DNA of 6,729 bases from an uncultured Erysipelotrichaceae bacterium (GTDB lineage: Bacteria > Bacillota_I > Bacilli_A > Erysipelotrichales > Coprobacillaceae): positions 1 to 6,729 of the forward strand of contig URQL01000093.1 in NCBI GenBank assembly GCA_900550005.1. The letters run 5' to 3'. Both the position numbers and the translations under genes were made by a program. This document shows, piece after piece, positions 1 to 6,300 of the stretch. The notes beneath the pieces are model-generated. The model worked only from the letters and a program-made list of their open reading frames with translations. It did no database searches and had not been told where the DNA came from. Within the stretch, counting starts at the first letter, position 1; every line of letters begins with the position of its first letter.

Positions 1-66
<66 letters not shown>

Positions 67-77
67 TTCGATAAATG

Positions 78-101
78 CACATCTCAAGATGTGTTTTTTT
101 T
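78..101 (+). terminator. Intrinsic terminator after tRNA-Phe
   Basis: A 6-bp stem (CACATC at 78-83 with GATGTG at 88-93) closes a TCAA loop and is followed directly by eight T residues (94-101). It begins 12 bp after the tRNA CCA end, so it most likely ends the tRNA transcript and separates it from the acetyltransferase-recG unit. Confidence 0.85.
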
Positions 102-113
102 ATACTGTTTTTA

Positions 114-122
114 TGGTATGAT
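114..122 (+). promoter_or_regulatory. Extended -10 promoter for the GNAT-recG unit
   Basis: TGG followed by TATGAT (117-122) forms an extended -10 element, with the hexamer matching TATAAT at five of six positions. The expected -35 position falls in the T-tract of the preceding terminator (about 94-99) and has no TTGACA-like hexamer, so the promoter would depend on the TGN extension. Transcription would start near 129, giving a leader of about 14 bases with the ribosome binding site AGGGGG at 132-137, five bases before the ATG at 143. Confidence 0.6.
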
Positions 123-142
123 AAAAAAAGTAGGGGGATAAT

Positions 143-556
143 ATGGAAATAAGAGCTTATCAATCGAATGATTTTGAGCCCGTTTATCAATTATTTAAGA
201 ATGAATTAGGTTATGAAGTAAATAAACAACATATAGAAGAAATGTTGAAATCGCATTTTGAAATTTTTGTAGCAGTTATCGATCAACAAGTTGTTGGATT
301 TATTGGCATTGAATTAACCTATGTCTTTGAAATCAATAATAAAGTAATTCGTATTATTGCTTTAGCCGTTGATACGAAGTATCAACGTCAAGGAATTGGT
401 AAACAATTGATCTGTTACATTGAAACTTTAGATGTAAGTGCGACGATTCTTACTTTAAATAGTGGTTTAAAAAGAAAGCAAGCTCATCGTTTTTATAAAC
501 ATCTTGGTTTTATGATAAAAGGCTATAGTTTCATTAAAAAAATAGGGAAAGGATGA
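143..556 (+). CDS. GNAT-family N-acetyltransferase
   Basis: This 137-residue protein is one complete GCN5-related acetyltransferase domain, the usual length for a single-domain member. Members move an acetyl group from acetyl-CoA to an amine of a small molecule or protein; the substrate here cannot be read from the sequence. Visible features are the N-terminal MEIRAYQSNDFEPV strand-helix (residues 1-14), the central beta strand RIIALAV (70-76), the acetyl-CoA pyrophosphate-binding loop QRQGIG (81-86, the Q/R-x-x-G-x-G motif) and the C-terminal AHRFYKHLGF block (114-123) typical of the family. The start is supported by AGGGGG five bases upstream. The stop codon lies 4 bp before recG, whose ribosome binding site is inside this gene's last codons, so the two are probably co-transcribed. 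It could be a RimI-like protein acetyltransferase, but nothing seen here is specific to that. Confidence 0.88.
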   Translation: MEIRAYQSNDFEPVYQLFKNELGYEVNKQHIEEMLKSHFEIFVAVIDQQVVGFIGIELTYVFEINNKVIRIIALAVDTKYQRQGIGKQLICYIETLDVSATILTLNSGLKRKQAHRFYKHLGFMIKGYSFIKKIGKG

Positions 557-560
557 TCAC

Positions 561-2579
561 ATGTTTGATTTAGATTTATCGGTTTTAAAAATAAATGCAA
601 ATAAAATTGAAATTCTTAAACAAATGGAAATTCATACCATTGAGGATTTAATTCGTTATTATCCTACCCGCTATGAAATTTTAGAAGAAATTCCACCTGT
701 TTTAGTGAATGAAAAAGTGATGATTGAAGGTGTGATCGTAGAAGAGCCAAAAGTCTTCTTTATTCGATCTAAAATGTCTAGAATGACATTTCGTGTGCGT
801 TATCATAATGAAACATATCTTGTATCGATCTTTAATCGTCATTTTTTAAGAGCAAAACTGACTTTAGGTACAACGATTTTTATCATTGGTAAATTACAAG
901 GAAATGCTTCTATTTTAGCAAGTGATCTTAAAATTCAATCTTTAGAGAGTTTACAAGGAATTTATCCTGTCTATACTTTAAAACAAGGGATAACTAATAA
1001 ATCAATGCAAGGTTACATAAAAAAAGCCTACAAGTTTATCGAAAAAGATTTGATTGATTTTATTCCTGAAGAATATATTCAAGAATACCATCTGGTTTAT
1101 TTAAAAGAAGCCCTGTATGAGATTCATTTTCCAAGTAATAAAGAAAAATTGAAACAAGCGATTAAATGTTTAAAATATGAAGAATTTTTTAAATTTGAAC
1201 TGATGATGCTTTTTATTAAAAGTAAACATCAAGAAATCGATTCTGGTATTGCCAAAATTTATGATCAAGAAAAATTAAACGATTATATTTTGAACTTACC
1301 TTTTCGTTTTACGGATGATCAAAATAAAGTAACGAAAGAAATATTACAGGATCTAACACAAAATAAATTAATGGATCGATTAGTTCAAGGGGATGTTGGA
1401 AGTGGAAAAACGGTTGTAGCGAGTGTCGCTATTTATGCGACCTATTTAGCTGGATATCAAAGTGCAATGATGGCACCAACGGAGATTTTAGCTTCACAAC
1501 ATTTTAATACTCTAAAAAACTTATTTGCTAATACTCCAATTCGCATCGAACTTTTAGTAGGAAGTTTAACGATGAGTCAGAAAAAAGATATTTATCATCG
1601 TTTAGCGATCCATGAAATCGATTTAGTGATTGGTACGCATGCCTTAATACAACAAGCGGTCACATTTAAAAAACTTGGTTTAGTGATTGCAGATGAACAA
1701 CACCGCTTTGGGGTAAATCAACGAAAACTTCTTCAAGATAAAGGAGAAAAAGTTGATTTACTAACCATGTCTGCAACCCCGATCCCAAGAACGATTGCGA
1801 TGGTTCTTTATGGAGATAAAGATTTATCAACGATTCATACGATGCCTAAAAATAGAAAAACAACGATCACAAAAGTGATTCAAACTAAAACCATGAAGCC
1901 AATTTTAAAACAATTAGAAAGCTATTTAGATCAAGGAGGACAATGTTATGTGGTTTGTCCTTTAGTAGAAGAAAACGAAAACCTGCCTTTACAAAGTGCA
2001 ACTAAAATCTATCAAGGAATGCAAAATTACTATAAAAACCGTTATCATGTTGGTTTATTACATGGTAAACAATCCGATCAAGAAAAAGAAGAAGTGATGC
2101 AAAAATTCATTGATCATCAAATCGATATTTTAGTATCTACGACTGTAATTGAAGTTGGAGTGGATGTGGGTAACGCCAATATGATGGTGATCTATGATGC
2201 ACAGCGTTTTGGTCTTAGTCAATTACACCAACTTCGCGGTCGTGTAGGACGATCAAATAAACAAGGTTATTGTTTTTTATTTAGTTCTAGTCAAGATGAA
2301 GAAGCAAGTCAACGTCTTTCCTTCTTAGAAAAAGAATCCGATGGGTTTAAAATAGCGGAGTTTGATTTAAAATTACGTGGACCTGGAGAACTTTTAGGAA
2401 ACAAACAAAGTGGTCTTCCCTCTTTCTTAATTGCGGACGTCTTAAAAGATTTTAATATATTAGAACATGCACGTCAGGATGCAGGAGAAATTATTGGAAA
2501 AATCAATGAAGAAAAATATTATTTGATCCTTAAGGATCTAAAAAAGAAAATAGAAAATAATACGACTTATTTAGACTAA
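561..2579 (+). CDS. recG: ATP-dependent DNA helicase RecG
   Basis: RecG is a superfamily 2 DNA translocase that regresses stalled replication forks and processes Holliday junctions and R-loops. At 672 residues it is full length for the family (about 680-690). The N-terminal wedge/OB-fold region spans roughly residues 50-125. The helicase core shows Walker A GDVGSGKT (277-284), the Walker B box DEQH (378-381, inside ADEQHRFG, diagnostic of RecG), motif III SATPIPRT (404-411), TTVIEVGVDV (527-536) and motif VI QLRGRVGRS (557-565). The conserved C-terminal segment LRGPGELLGNKQSG (605-618) corresponds to the RecG TRG region that couples ATP hydrolysis to movement. The start is supported by AAAGGAT at 547-553. 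The gene lies 4 bp after the acetyltransferase; the plsX promoter overlaps or directly follows its 3' end. No key motif is missing. Confidence 0.98.
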   Translation: MFDLDLSVLKINANKIEILKQMEIHTIEDLIRYYPTRYEILEEIPPVLVNEKVMIEGVIVEEPKVFFIRSKMSRMTFRVRYHNETYLVSIFNRHFLRAKLTLGTTIFIIGKLQGNASILASDLKIQSLESLQGIYPVYTLKQGITNKSMQGYIKKAYKFIEKDLIDFIPEEYIQEYHLVYLKEALYEIHFPSNKEKLKQAIKCLKYEEFFKFELMMLFIKSKHQEIDSGIAKIYDQEKLNDYILNLPFRFTDDQNKVTKEILQDLTQNKLMDRLVQGDVGSGKTVVASVAIYATYLAGYQSAMMAPTEILASQHFNTLKNLFANTPIRIELLVGSLTMSQKKDIYHRLAIHEIDLVIGTHALIQQAVTFKKLGLVIADEQHRFGVNQRKLLQDKGEKVDLLTMSATPIPRTIAMVLYGDKDLSTIHTMPKNRKTTITKVIQTKTMKPILKQLESYLDQGGQCYVVCPLVEENENLPLQSATKIYQGMQNYYKNRYHVGLLHGKQSDQEKEEVMQKFIDHQIDILVSTTVIEVGVDVGNANMMVIYDAQRFGLSQLHQLRGRVGRSNKQGYCFLFSSSQDEEASQRLSFLEKESDGFKIAEFDLKLRGPGELLGNKQSGLPSFLIADVLKDFNILEHARQDAGEIIGKINEEKYYLILKDLKKKIENNTTYLD

Positions 2580-2590
2580 TATAAAAAATA

Positions 2591-2599
2591 TGTTATAAT
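2591..2599 (+). promoter_or_regulatory. Extended -10 promoter for plsX-rnc
   Basis: TGT followed by a perfect TATAAT (2594-2599) lies in the 40-bp gap between recG and plsX. The -35 region at the usual 17-bp spacing (2571-2576, TTAGAC) is poor and overlaps the end of recG. The predicted start point near 2606 leaves a very short leader before the plsX ribosome binding site GAGGTGA (2607-2613). There is no terminator after recG, so plsX may also receive read-through transcription. Confidence 0.7.
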
Positions 2600-2619
2600 G
2601 TTCAATGAGGTGAAAAAAA

Positions 2620-3606
2620 ATGAAAATAGCCGTAGATGCCATGAGCGGGGATTTAGGATCAAAACCCGTTGTGGAAGCAATAAAAAACTTTAAAAAAGAT
2701 TACCCAGAAATTGAACTTCATGTTGTGGGTAAAGAAGAAGAATTAACAGAATTAAAATCGTTAAATAAAATAGAAATCATTGATGCAAGAGATGTTATGG
2801 GAATGAGTGAAGGAATCCTAGCTGTTCGCCGTAAAAAAGAATCAAGTATGTTTAAAGCTGTACAACTTGTGAAAAATAATGAAGTAGATGGAATTGTTTC
2901 TTGTGGAAATACAGGAGCTTATTATACAAGCTGTATGCTCTTTTTAAAACGAATCGAAGGAGTAGAAAAATCATGCTTAATGGCAAGTTTACCTACTTAT
3001 AATCAAAAAGGTGTAATTATGCTAGATGTAGGGGCTAATGCGAGCAATACTCCTGAACAATTAGAACAATTTGCTATCATGGGAAGTGTTTATGCTTCTT
3101 TAGTTAATCATTGGCAAAATCCTAAAGTCGCTTTATTAAACATTGGGGCTGAAGAAAAAAAAGGAGATGAAATGCATCAAGCAACATACAAATTGCTTAA
3201 AGCTTCTTCTTCATTAAACTTCGTAGGAAATATTGAAGGACGTGAAATCTTAGATGGAAATGTTGATGTAGTTGTTACAGATGGATTTAATGGAAATATT
3301 GCATTAAAAACCATTGAAGGAACAGCGAAAATGACCATGAAACTATTAAAAGAAACTTTAATGTCGTCTACAACGGGTAAAATTGGAGCATTGATCGCTA
3401 AAAGTTCTTTTAAAAAATTAATGGAAACATTTGATTACCGCTCTGCTGGTGGGGCTTTAATGGTAGGCTTTGATCATCCAGTTATTAAAGCTCATGGTGC
3501 AAGTGATGCTAAAGCGTTTTATAATGCACTCGTTTTAGCGAAAAAAATGATTGAAAGTGACGTTGTTAGTAAAATGAAAGAAGGGTTAAGTCATGAAATT
3601 GATTGA
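2620..3606 (+). CDS. plsX: Phosphate acyltransferase PlsX (acyl-ACP:phosphate acyltransferase)
   Basis: PlsX is a peripheral membrane enzyme that converts acyl-ACP and phosphate to acyl-phosphate, the donor used by PlsY to start glycerophospholipid synthesis. The protein is 328 residues, normal for the family. Recognisable blocks are AVDAMSGD (4-11, usually AMGGD), GNTGA (96-100), LDVGAN (135-140), NIGAEEKKG (174-182), DGFNGNIALK (221-230) and a C-terminal AGGALMVGFDHPVIKAHG block (276-293, usually written YGGAPLLG...IKAHG). The G-to-S change in the first block and the AGGALM version of the last are mild departures. The start is supported by GAGGTGA at 2607-2613. The gene overlaps rnc by 14 bp, implying coupled translation. 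No acpP gene lies between plsX and rnc, unlike the common Firmicute order, so acyl carrier protein must be encoded elsewhere. Confidence 0.96.
   Translation: MKIAVDAMSGDLGSKPVVEAIKNFKKDYPEIELHVVGKEEELTELKSLNKIEIIDARDVMGMSEGILAVRRKKESSMFKAVQLVKNNEVDGIVSCGNTGAYYTSCMLFLKRIEGVEKSCLMASLPTYNQKGVIMLDVGANASNTPEQLEQFAIMGSVYASLVNHWQNPKVALLNIGAEEKKGDEMHQATYKLLKASSSLNFVGNIEGREILDGNVDVVVTDGFNGNIALKTIEGTAKMTMKLLKETLMSSTTGKIGALIAKSSFKKLMETFDYRSAGGALMVGFDHPVIKAHGASDAKAFYNALVLAKKMIESDVVSKMKEGLSHEID
3579..3585 (+). promoter_or_regulatory. Ribosome binding site of rnc inside plsX
   Basis: AGAAGGG lies seven bases before the rnc ATG at 3593, within the last codons of plsX. Because rnc starts before plsX ends, this site fixes the rnc start and makes the 14-bp overlap credible, rather than a start further inside the gene. 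Confidence 0.75.
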
Positions 3607-4300
3607 TTTTTTAAATCGCCATCAAATCCCTTATACCAATTTGGCTTTATATAAAGAAGCTTTTACCCATGCTTCTTATGCCAATGAACGTCATAAAAAA
3701 ATAAAAGATTATGAAAGACTTGAATTTATGGGTGATGCTGTTTTACAACTTTATGTTTCTGACTTTCTATTTAATAAATTTCCTCAAGAATCAGAAGGAC
3801 AACTTACAACGCACCGAGCAAAATTAGTTCGTGAAGAATCTTTAGCACGTTTTGCTAGAGAATTAGGAATTGGAGAAGTTCTTTATTTAGGTGCCGGTGA
3901 AGAAAAAAATGGTGGACGTGATCGTGATTCGGTTTTAGCTGATGTTTTTGAATCTTTTGTAGGGGCAGTTTATTTAGACGTCGGACCTTATTATGCACGA
4001 AAGATCCTAGAAGAAACCATTTATAAACATACGAAAGATTTAGATTATGAAGATATTACGGATTATAAAACAAAACTTCAAGAATTGATTCAATCCGATG
4101 AAAGAAAAACTGTAAGTTATCAATTATTAAATACACTTGGTCCAAGCAATTCTCCAGAATTTGAAATGGCAGCCATGATGGATGATATGTGTTTAGGTGT
4201 AGGAAAAGGAACAAGTAAAAAAAGAGCTGAACAAAAAGCAGCTCAAGATGCTTTAATGAAACTCGCAAAAACGGATTTTAAAGCCAAAAATGAAATTTAA
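3593..4300 (+). CDS. rnc: Ribonuclease III
   Basis: RNase III is the double-strand-specific endoribonuclease that processes rRNA precursors and cuts structured mRNAs and sense-antisense duplexes; it works as a homodimer needing Mg2+. The 235-residue protein has both standard domains. The endonuclease domain (about 1-145) carries the signature ERLEFMGDAVL (41-51), with acidic residues E41, E44 and D48, and the second acidic pair D117/E120 in LADVFESFVGAVYLD. The double-stranded RNA-binding domain (about 157-225) starts at DYKTKLQELIQ and ends with the RNA-contacting SKKRAEQKAAQDAL helix (208-221). All catalytic acids expected from E. coli RNase III are present. It overlaps plsX by 14 bp and ends at a terminator that includes its stop codon. 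In many Firmicutes smc and ftsY follow rnc; here an unrelated sugar-nucleotide gene follows. Confidence 0.98.
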   Translation: MKLIDFLNRHQIPYTNLALYKEAFTHASYANERHKKIKDYERLEFMGDAVLQLYVSDFLFNKFPQESEGQLTTHRAKLVREESLARFARELGIGEVLYLGAGEEKNGGRDRDSVLADVFESFVGAVYLDVGPYYARKILEETIYKHTKDLDYEDITDYKTKLQELIQSDERKTVSYQLLNTLGPSNSPEFEMAAMMDDMCLGVGKGTSKKRAEQKAAQDALMKLAKTDFKAKNEI

Positions 4301-4322
4301 ACGTGTTTAACACGTTTTTTTT
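4299..4322 (+). terminator. Intrinsic terminator after rnc, just upstream of the fusion gene
   Basis: The arms AAACGTGT (4299-4306) and ACACGTTT (4310-4317) form an 8-bp stem with a TTA loop, and the T run continues to 4322. The stem includes the last two bases of the rnc TAA. It lies only 14 bp before the next ATG, so it sits directly in front of that gene's ribosome binding site (AAGGAG, 4325-4330). As DNA it is also a 19-bp palindrome centred on T4308, so a role as a protein binding site cannot be excluded, but the T tract favours termination or attenuation. Confidence 0.8.
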
Positions 4323-4336
4323 ACAAGGAGAACAAA

Positions 4337-6250
4337 ATGAAAGAAGCCAGTTTAATCATCTTAGCCGCAGGACTAGGAAGCCGTTATGGCGGTTTAAAAC
4401 AAGCCGACCAATTTTTACCAGGACAAAAAACAATTATGGAATATTCCATCTATGATGCTTTTTTGTCGGGATTTCGTCATTTTATCATTGTCGTTAAAAA
4501 AGAAAATTATGAACTTATAAAAAATAAAATTGATCAAGCCTTTGATTTTCCATTAGATATTGATTATGTGATTCAAGATCAACCTATTGATCGTAAAAAA
4601 CCTTTAGGAACAGCTCACGCTTTACTTTGTTGTAAAGATAAGGTAAAAGAGGCTATAGGAATCATTAATGGGGATGATTTTTATGGTAGAGAAAGTTTCT
4701 ACAAACTTTACGAGGCTTTAAATACTAAAGTGGATGAGCAAACATCTGTATTGATTTCATACCTACTTGAAAATACTTTATCTAAAAATGGTGGTGTTTC
4801 TCGAGGAATTTGCAAATGTGAAGGAAATCATTTAGTAGAGATCCATGAATGTACAAACATTCTTTATACGGATCAATTAACTTGTGATCAAAATATCCCA
4901 CTTTTATTGTCACAACAAGTTTCTATGAATATGTGGGGCTTTTCTAAGGCTGTATTTCAACCTTTAGAAAAACTTTATCAAAGGTTTTTAAATGAGATTT
5001 TACCCAATTATTTTGAAAAGGCAGAGTTCTATCTTCCTGATCTTTTTGATTACCTAATTCAACTTGGAAGAAAAATTGAAGTGATCCCTTCACTTTCACG
5101 TTGGTATGGAGTGACTTATCAAGAAGATAAAGAAGAAGTTTACCAAGGGGTTTTAAACCAACTTCCTATGTATACTTTTGATTTAAAAATATGGGACAAT
5201 GAAAATGAAAAGATAAAAACTTTATTAGAACAGTTTCAAATTGAAGGGAACTTCCTTCAATTTAAAATGAATACTCAAGGAAATATCAATTCCACTTATC
5301 AAATCAAAACGACATCTAAAAATTATATTTTACAACGCATTAATACAGCTATTTTTAAGGATGTTAAAGGATTGATGAATAATATTGCTTTAGTTACGAA
5401 TTATTTAAAACAAAAAGGAAAGATGACTTTAATCCTTATACCAAGTAAAGATAATCAATACACTGTTGAACTGAATGGTCAACATTATCGTATGTACGAT
5501 TATATTGAAAATAGTTTTTCCTATAAAACCTTAGATTCAGCTTCTAAGTTTTATGAAACAGGATTATGTTTTGGAATGTTTTTTAAAGATTTAAATGCAT
5601 TTGATACAACGCAATTGACTGAAACGATCCCTGATTTTCATAATACGATCAAACGTTATGAACAATTCGAAGAAGCTTTAAGTAAAGCAAGTTTACAAAG
5701 AAAACAAAGTGCAAGTCAAGAAATCAACTATTTACAAGCACATCGATCTACAACTTCTTTATTAGAAAATTTATATAAAGAAGGAAAAATCCTTAAACGT
5801 GTTTGTCATAATGATACGAAATTATCCAATATTTTATTTGATCAAACAAGTAAAAAACCACTTTGCGTGATCGATTTTGATACGATTCAACCAGGCTATA
5901 TTGCTCATGATTATGGTGATGCTTTACGCTCAGGGGCAAACACGACTTATGAAGATGACTCAAATTTAGAAAATGTTCATTTTGATTTAGACTACGCTAA
6001 AAACTTTACTCAAGGATTTTTAAAACCGTTGCAAGAAGATTTGTTAGAGAGTGAAAAACAATCTTTATGGATGGGAGTTGAGGTTATTGTTTTTGAACAA
6101 GCACTTCGTTTTTTAACGGACTATTTAAATGGGGATACGTATTATAAAATCGATTATCCAACCCATAATCTTGTTAGAGCTAAAAATCAAATTCAATTAT
6201 TTAAAGATATTAAGGAAAAAGAGTCGCAAATCCAACAATTCTTTTTGTAG
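4337..6250 (+). CDS. Fused sugar-phosphate nucleotidyltransferase / NahK-like N-acetylhexosamine 1-kinase
   Basis: This 637-residue protein joins two enzymes. The N-terminal part (about 1-265) is a Rossmann-like nucleotidyltransferase: the nucleotide-binding signature LAAGLGSRYGGLKQ (9-22), the base-contacting GTAHAL (91-96), the metal-binding NGDD (111-114) and MNMWGFSK (197-204). The C-terminal part (about 295-637) is an aminoglycoside-phosphotransferase-fold kinase that resembles Bifidobacterium NahK/LnpB as I remember it: GNINSTY (315-321), ILQRINT (331-337), LTETI..FH (427-435), the catalytic loop VCHNDTKLSNIL (489-500, D493 as likely base and N498), VIDFDT (511-516) and RFLTDYLNGD (591-600). 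Inferred role: in the cytoplasm, the kinase makes HexNAc-1-phosphate from GlcNAc/GalNAc and ATP, and the transferase makes the NDP-sugar, probably UDP-HexNAc. The exact sugar and nucleotide are not shown by sequence. AAGGAG six bases upstream supports the start. A LicC-LicA-type choline fusion is the main alternative, but the kinase motifs fit NahK better. Confidence 0.85.
   Translation: MKEASLIILAAGLGSRYGGLKQADQFLPGQKTIMEYSIYDAFLSGFRHFIIVVKKENYELIKNKIDQAFDFPLDIDYVIQDQPIDRKKPLGTAHALLCCKDKVKEAIGIINGDDFYGRESFYKLYEALNTKVDEQTSVLISYLLENTLSKNGGVSRGICKCEGNHLVEIHECTNILYTDQLTCDQNIPLLLSQQVSMNMWGFSKAVFQPLEKLYQRFLNEILPNYFEKAEFYLPDLFDYLIQLGRKIEVIPSLSRWYGVTYQEDKEEVYQGVLNQLPMYTFDLKIWDNENEKIKTLLEQFQIEGNFLQFKMNTQGNINSTYQIKTTSKNYILQRINTAIFKDVKGLMNNIALVTNYLKQKGKMTLILIPSKDNQYTVELNGQHYRMYDYIENSFSYKTLDSASKFYETGLCFGMFFKDLNAFDTTQLTETIPDFHNTIKRYEQFEEALSKASLQRKQSASQEINYLQAHRSTTSLLENLYKEGKILKRVCHNDTKLSNILFDQTSKKPLCVIDFDTIQPGYIAHDYGDALRSGANTTYEDDSNLENVHFDLDYAKNFTQGFLKPLQEDLLESEKQSLWMGVEVIVFEQALRFLTDYLNGDTYYKIDYPTHNLVRAKNQIQLFKDIKEKESQIQQFFL
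5238..5263. repeat. 10-bp inverted repeat at the domain seam of the fusion gene
   Basis: The arms AAATTGAAGG (5238-5247) and CCTTCAATTT (5254-5263) are perfectly complementary around a 6-base centre, GAACTT. In mRNA this would be a 10-bp hairpin. It encodes residues 301-309, where the linker gives way to the kinase domain. The reading frame is open across it and it has no T tract, so it is not a normal terminator. It may be chance in AT-rich DNA. Confidence 0.6.
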
Positions 6251-6273
6251 TAAGAAAAGAAGTATGCTATGAT
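6245..6273 (+). promoter_or_regulatory. Promoter for the dprA-like gene
   Basis: TTGTAG (6245-6250, matching the first three bases of TTGACA) lies 17 bp before TATGAT (6268-6273), which is preceded by TGC as an extended -10. The -35 hexamer overlaps the TAG stop of the preceding gene. Transcription would start near 6280, leaving about 20 bases before the ATG at 6301. No clear terminator separates the two genes, so read-through from upstream is also possible. Confidence 0.65.
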
Positions 6274-6300
6274 GAAATAAGAGAAAAAAGAGGTGACCCT

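Noticed and set aside
2525..2538. 14-bp perfect palindrome GATCCTTAAGGATC near the end of recG
   Set aside because: A 14-bp palindrome is expected by chance about once in a few windows of this size. It is coding (ILKD), has no T tract and is not placed well relative to the plsX promoter.
2571..2579. TTAGACTAA palindrome at the recG stop, considered as a FapR-type operator for plsX
   Set aside because: Known FapR sites have TTAG and CTAA-like arms separated by a longer centre; this is only 9 bp with a single central base, so it does not match.
4056..4268. 70-codon open frame on the - strand
   Set aside because: It lies wholly inside rnc, over the conserved double-stranded RNA-binding domain, and its Leu/Phe-rich product reflects the antisense of AAA/GAA codons.
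5145..5270. Possible internal start giving a separate kinase (Met278 or Met311)
   Set aside because: The only AAGGGG-like sequence (5145-5150) is about 17 bases before Met278, too far, and Met311 lies inside the conserved kinase start. There is no frameshift or stop, so one fused protein is the simplest reading.
6239..6261. TTCTTTT...AAAAGAA inverted repeat after the fusion gene, considered as a terminator
   Set aside because: The stem is almost all A-T, the loop is seven bases and no T tract follows. It also overlaps the dprA promoter. Chance in AT-rich DNA is the better explanation.
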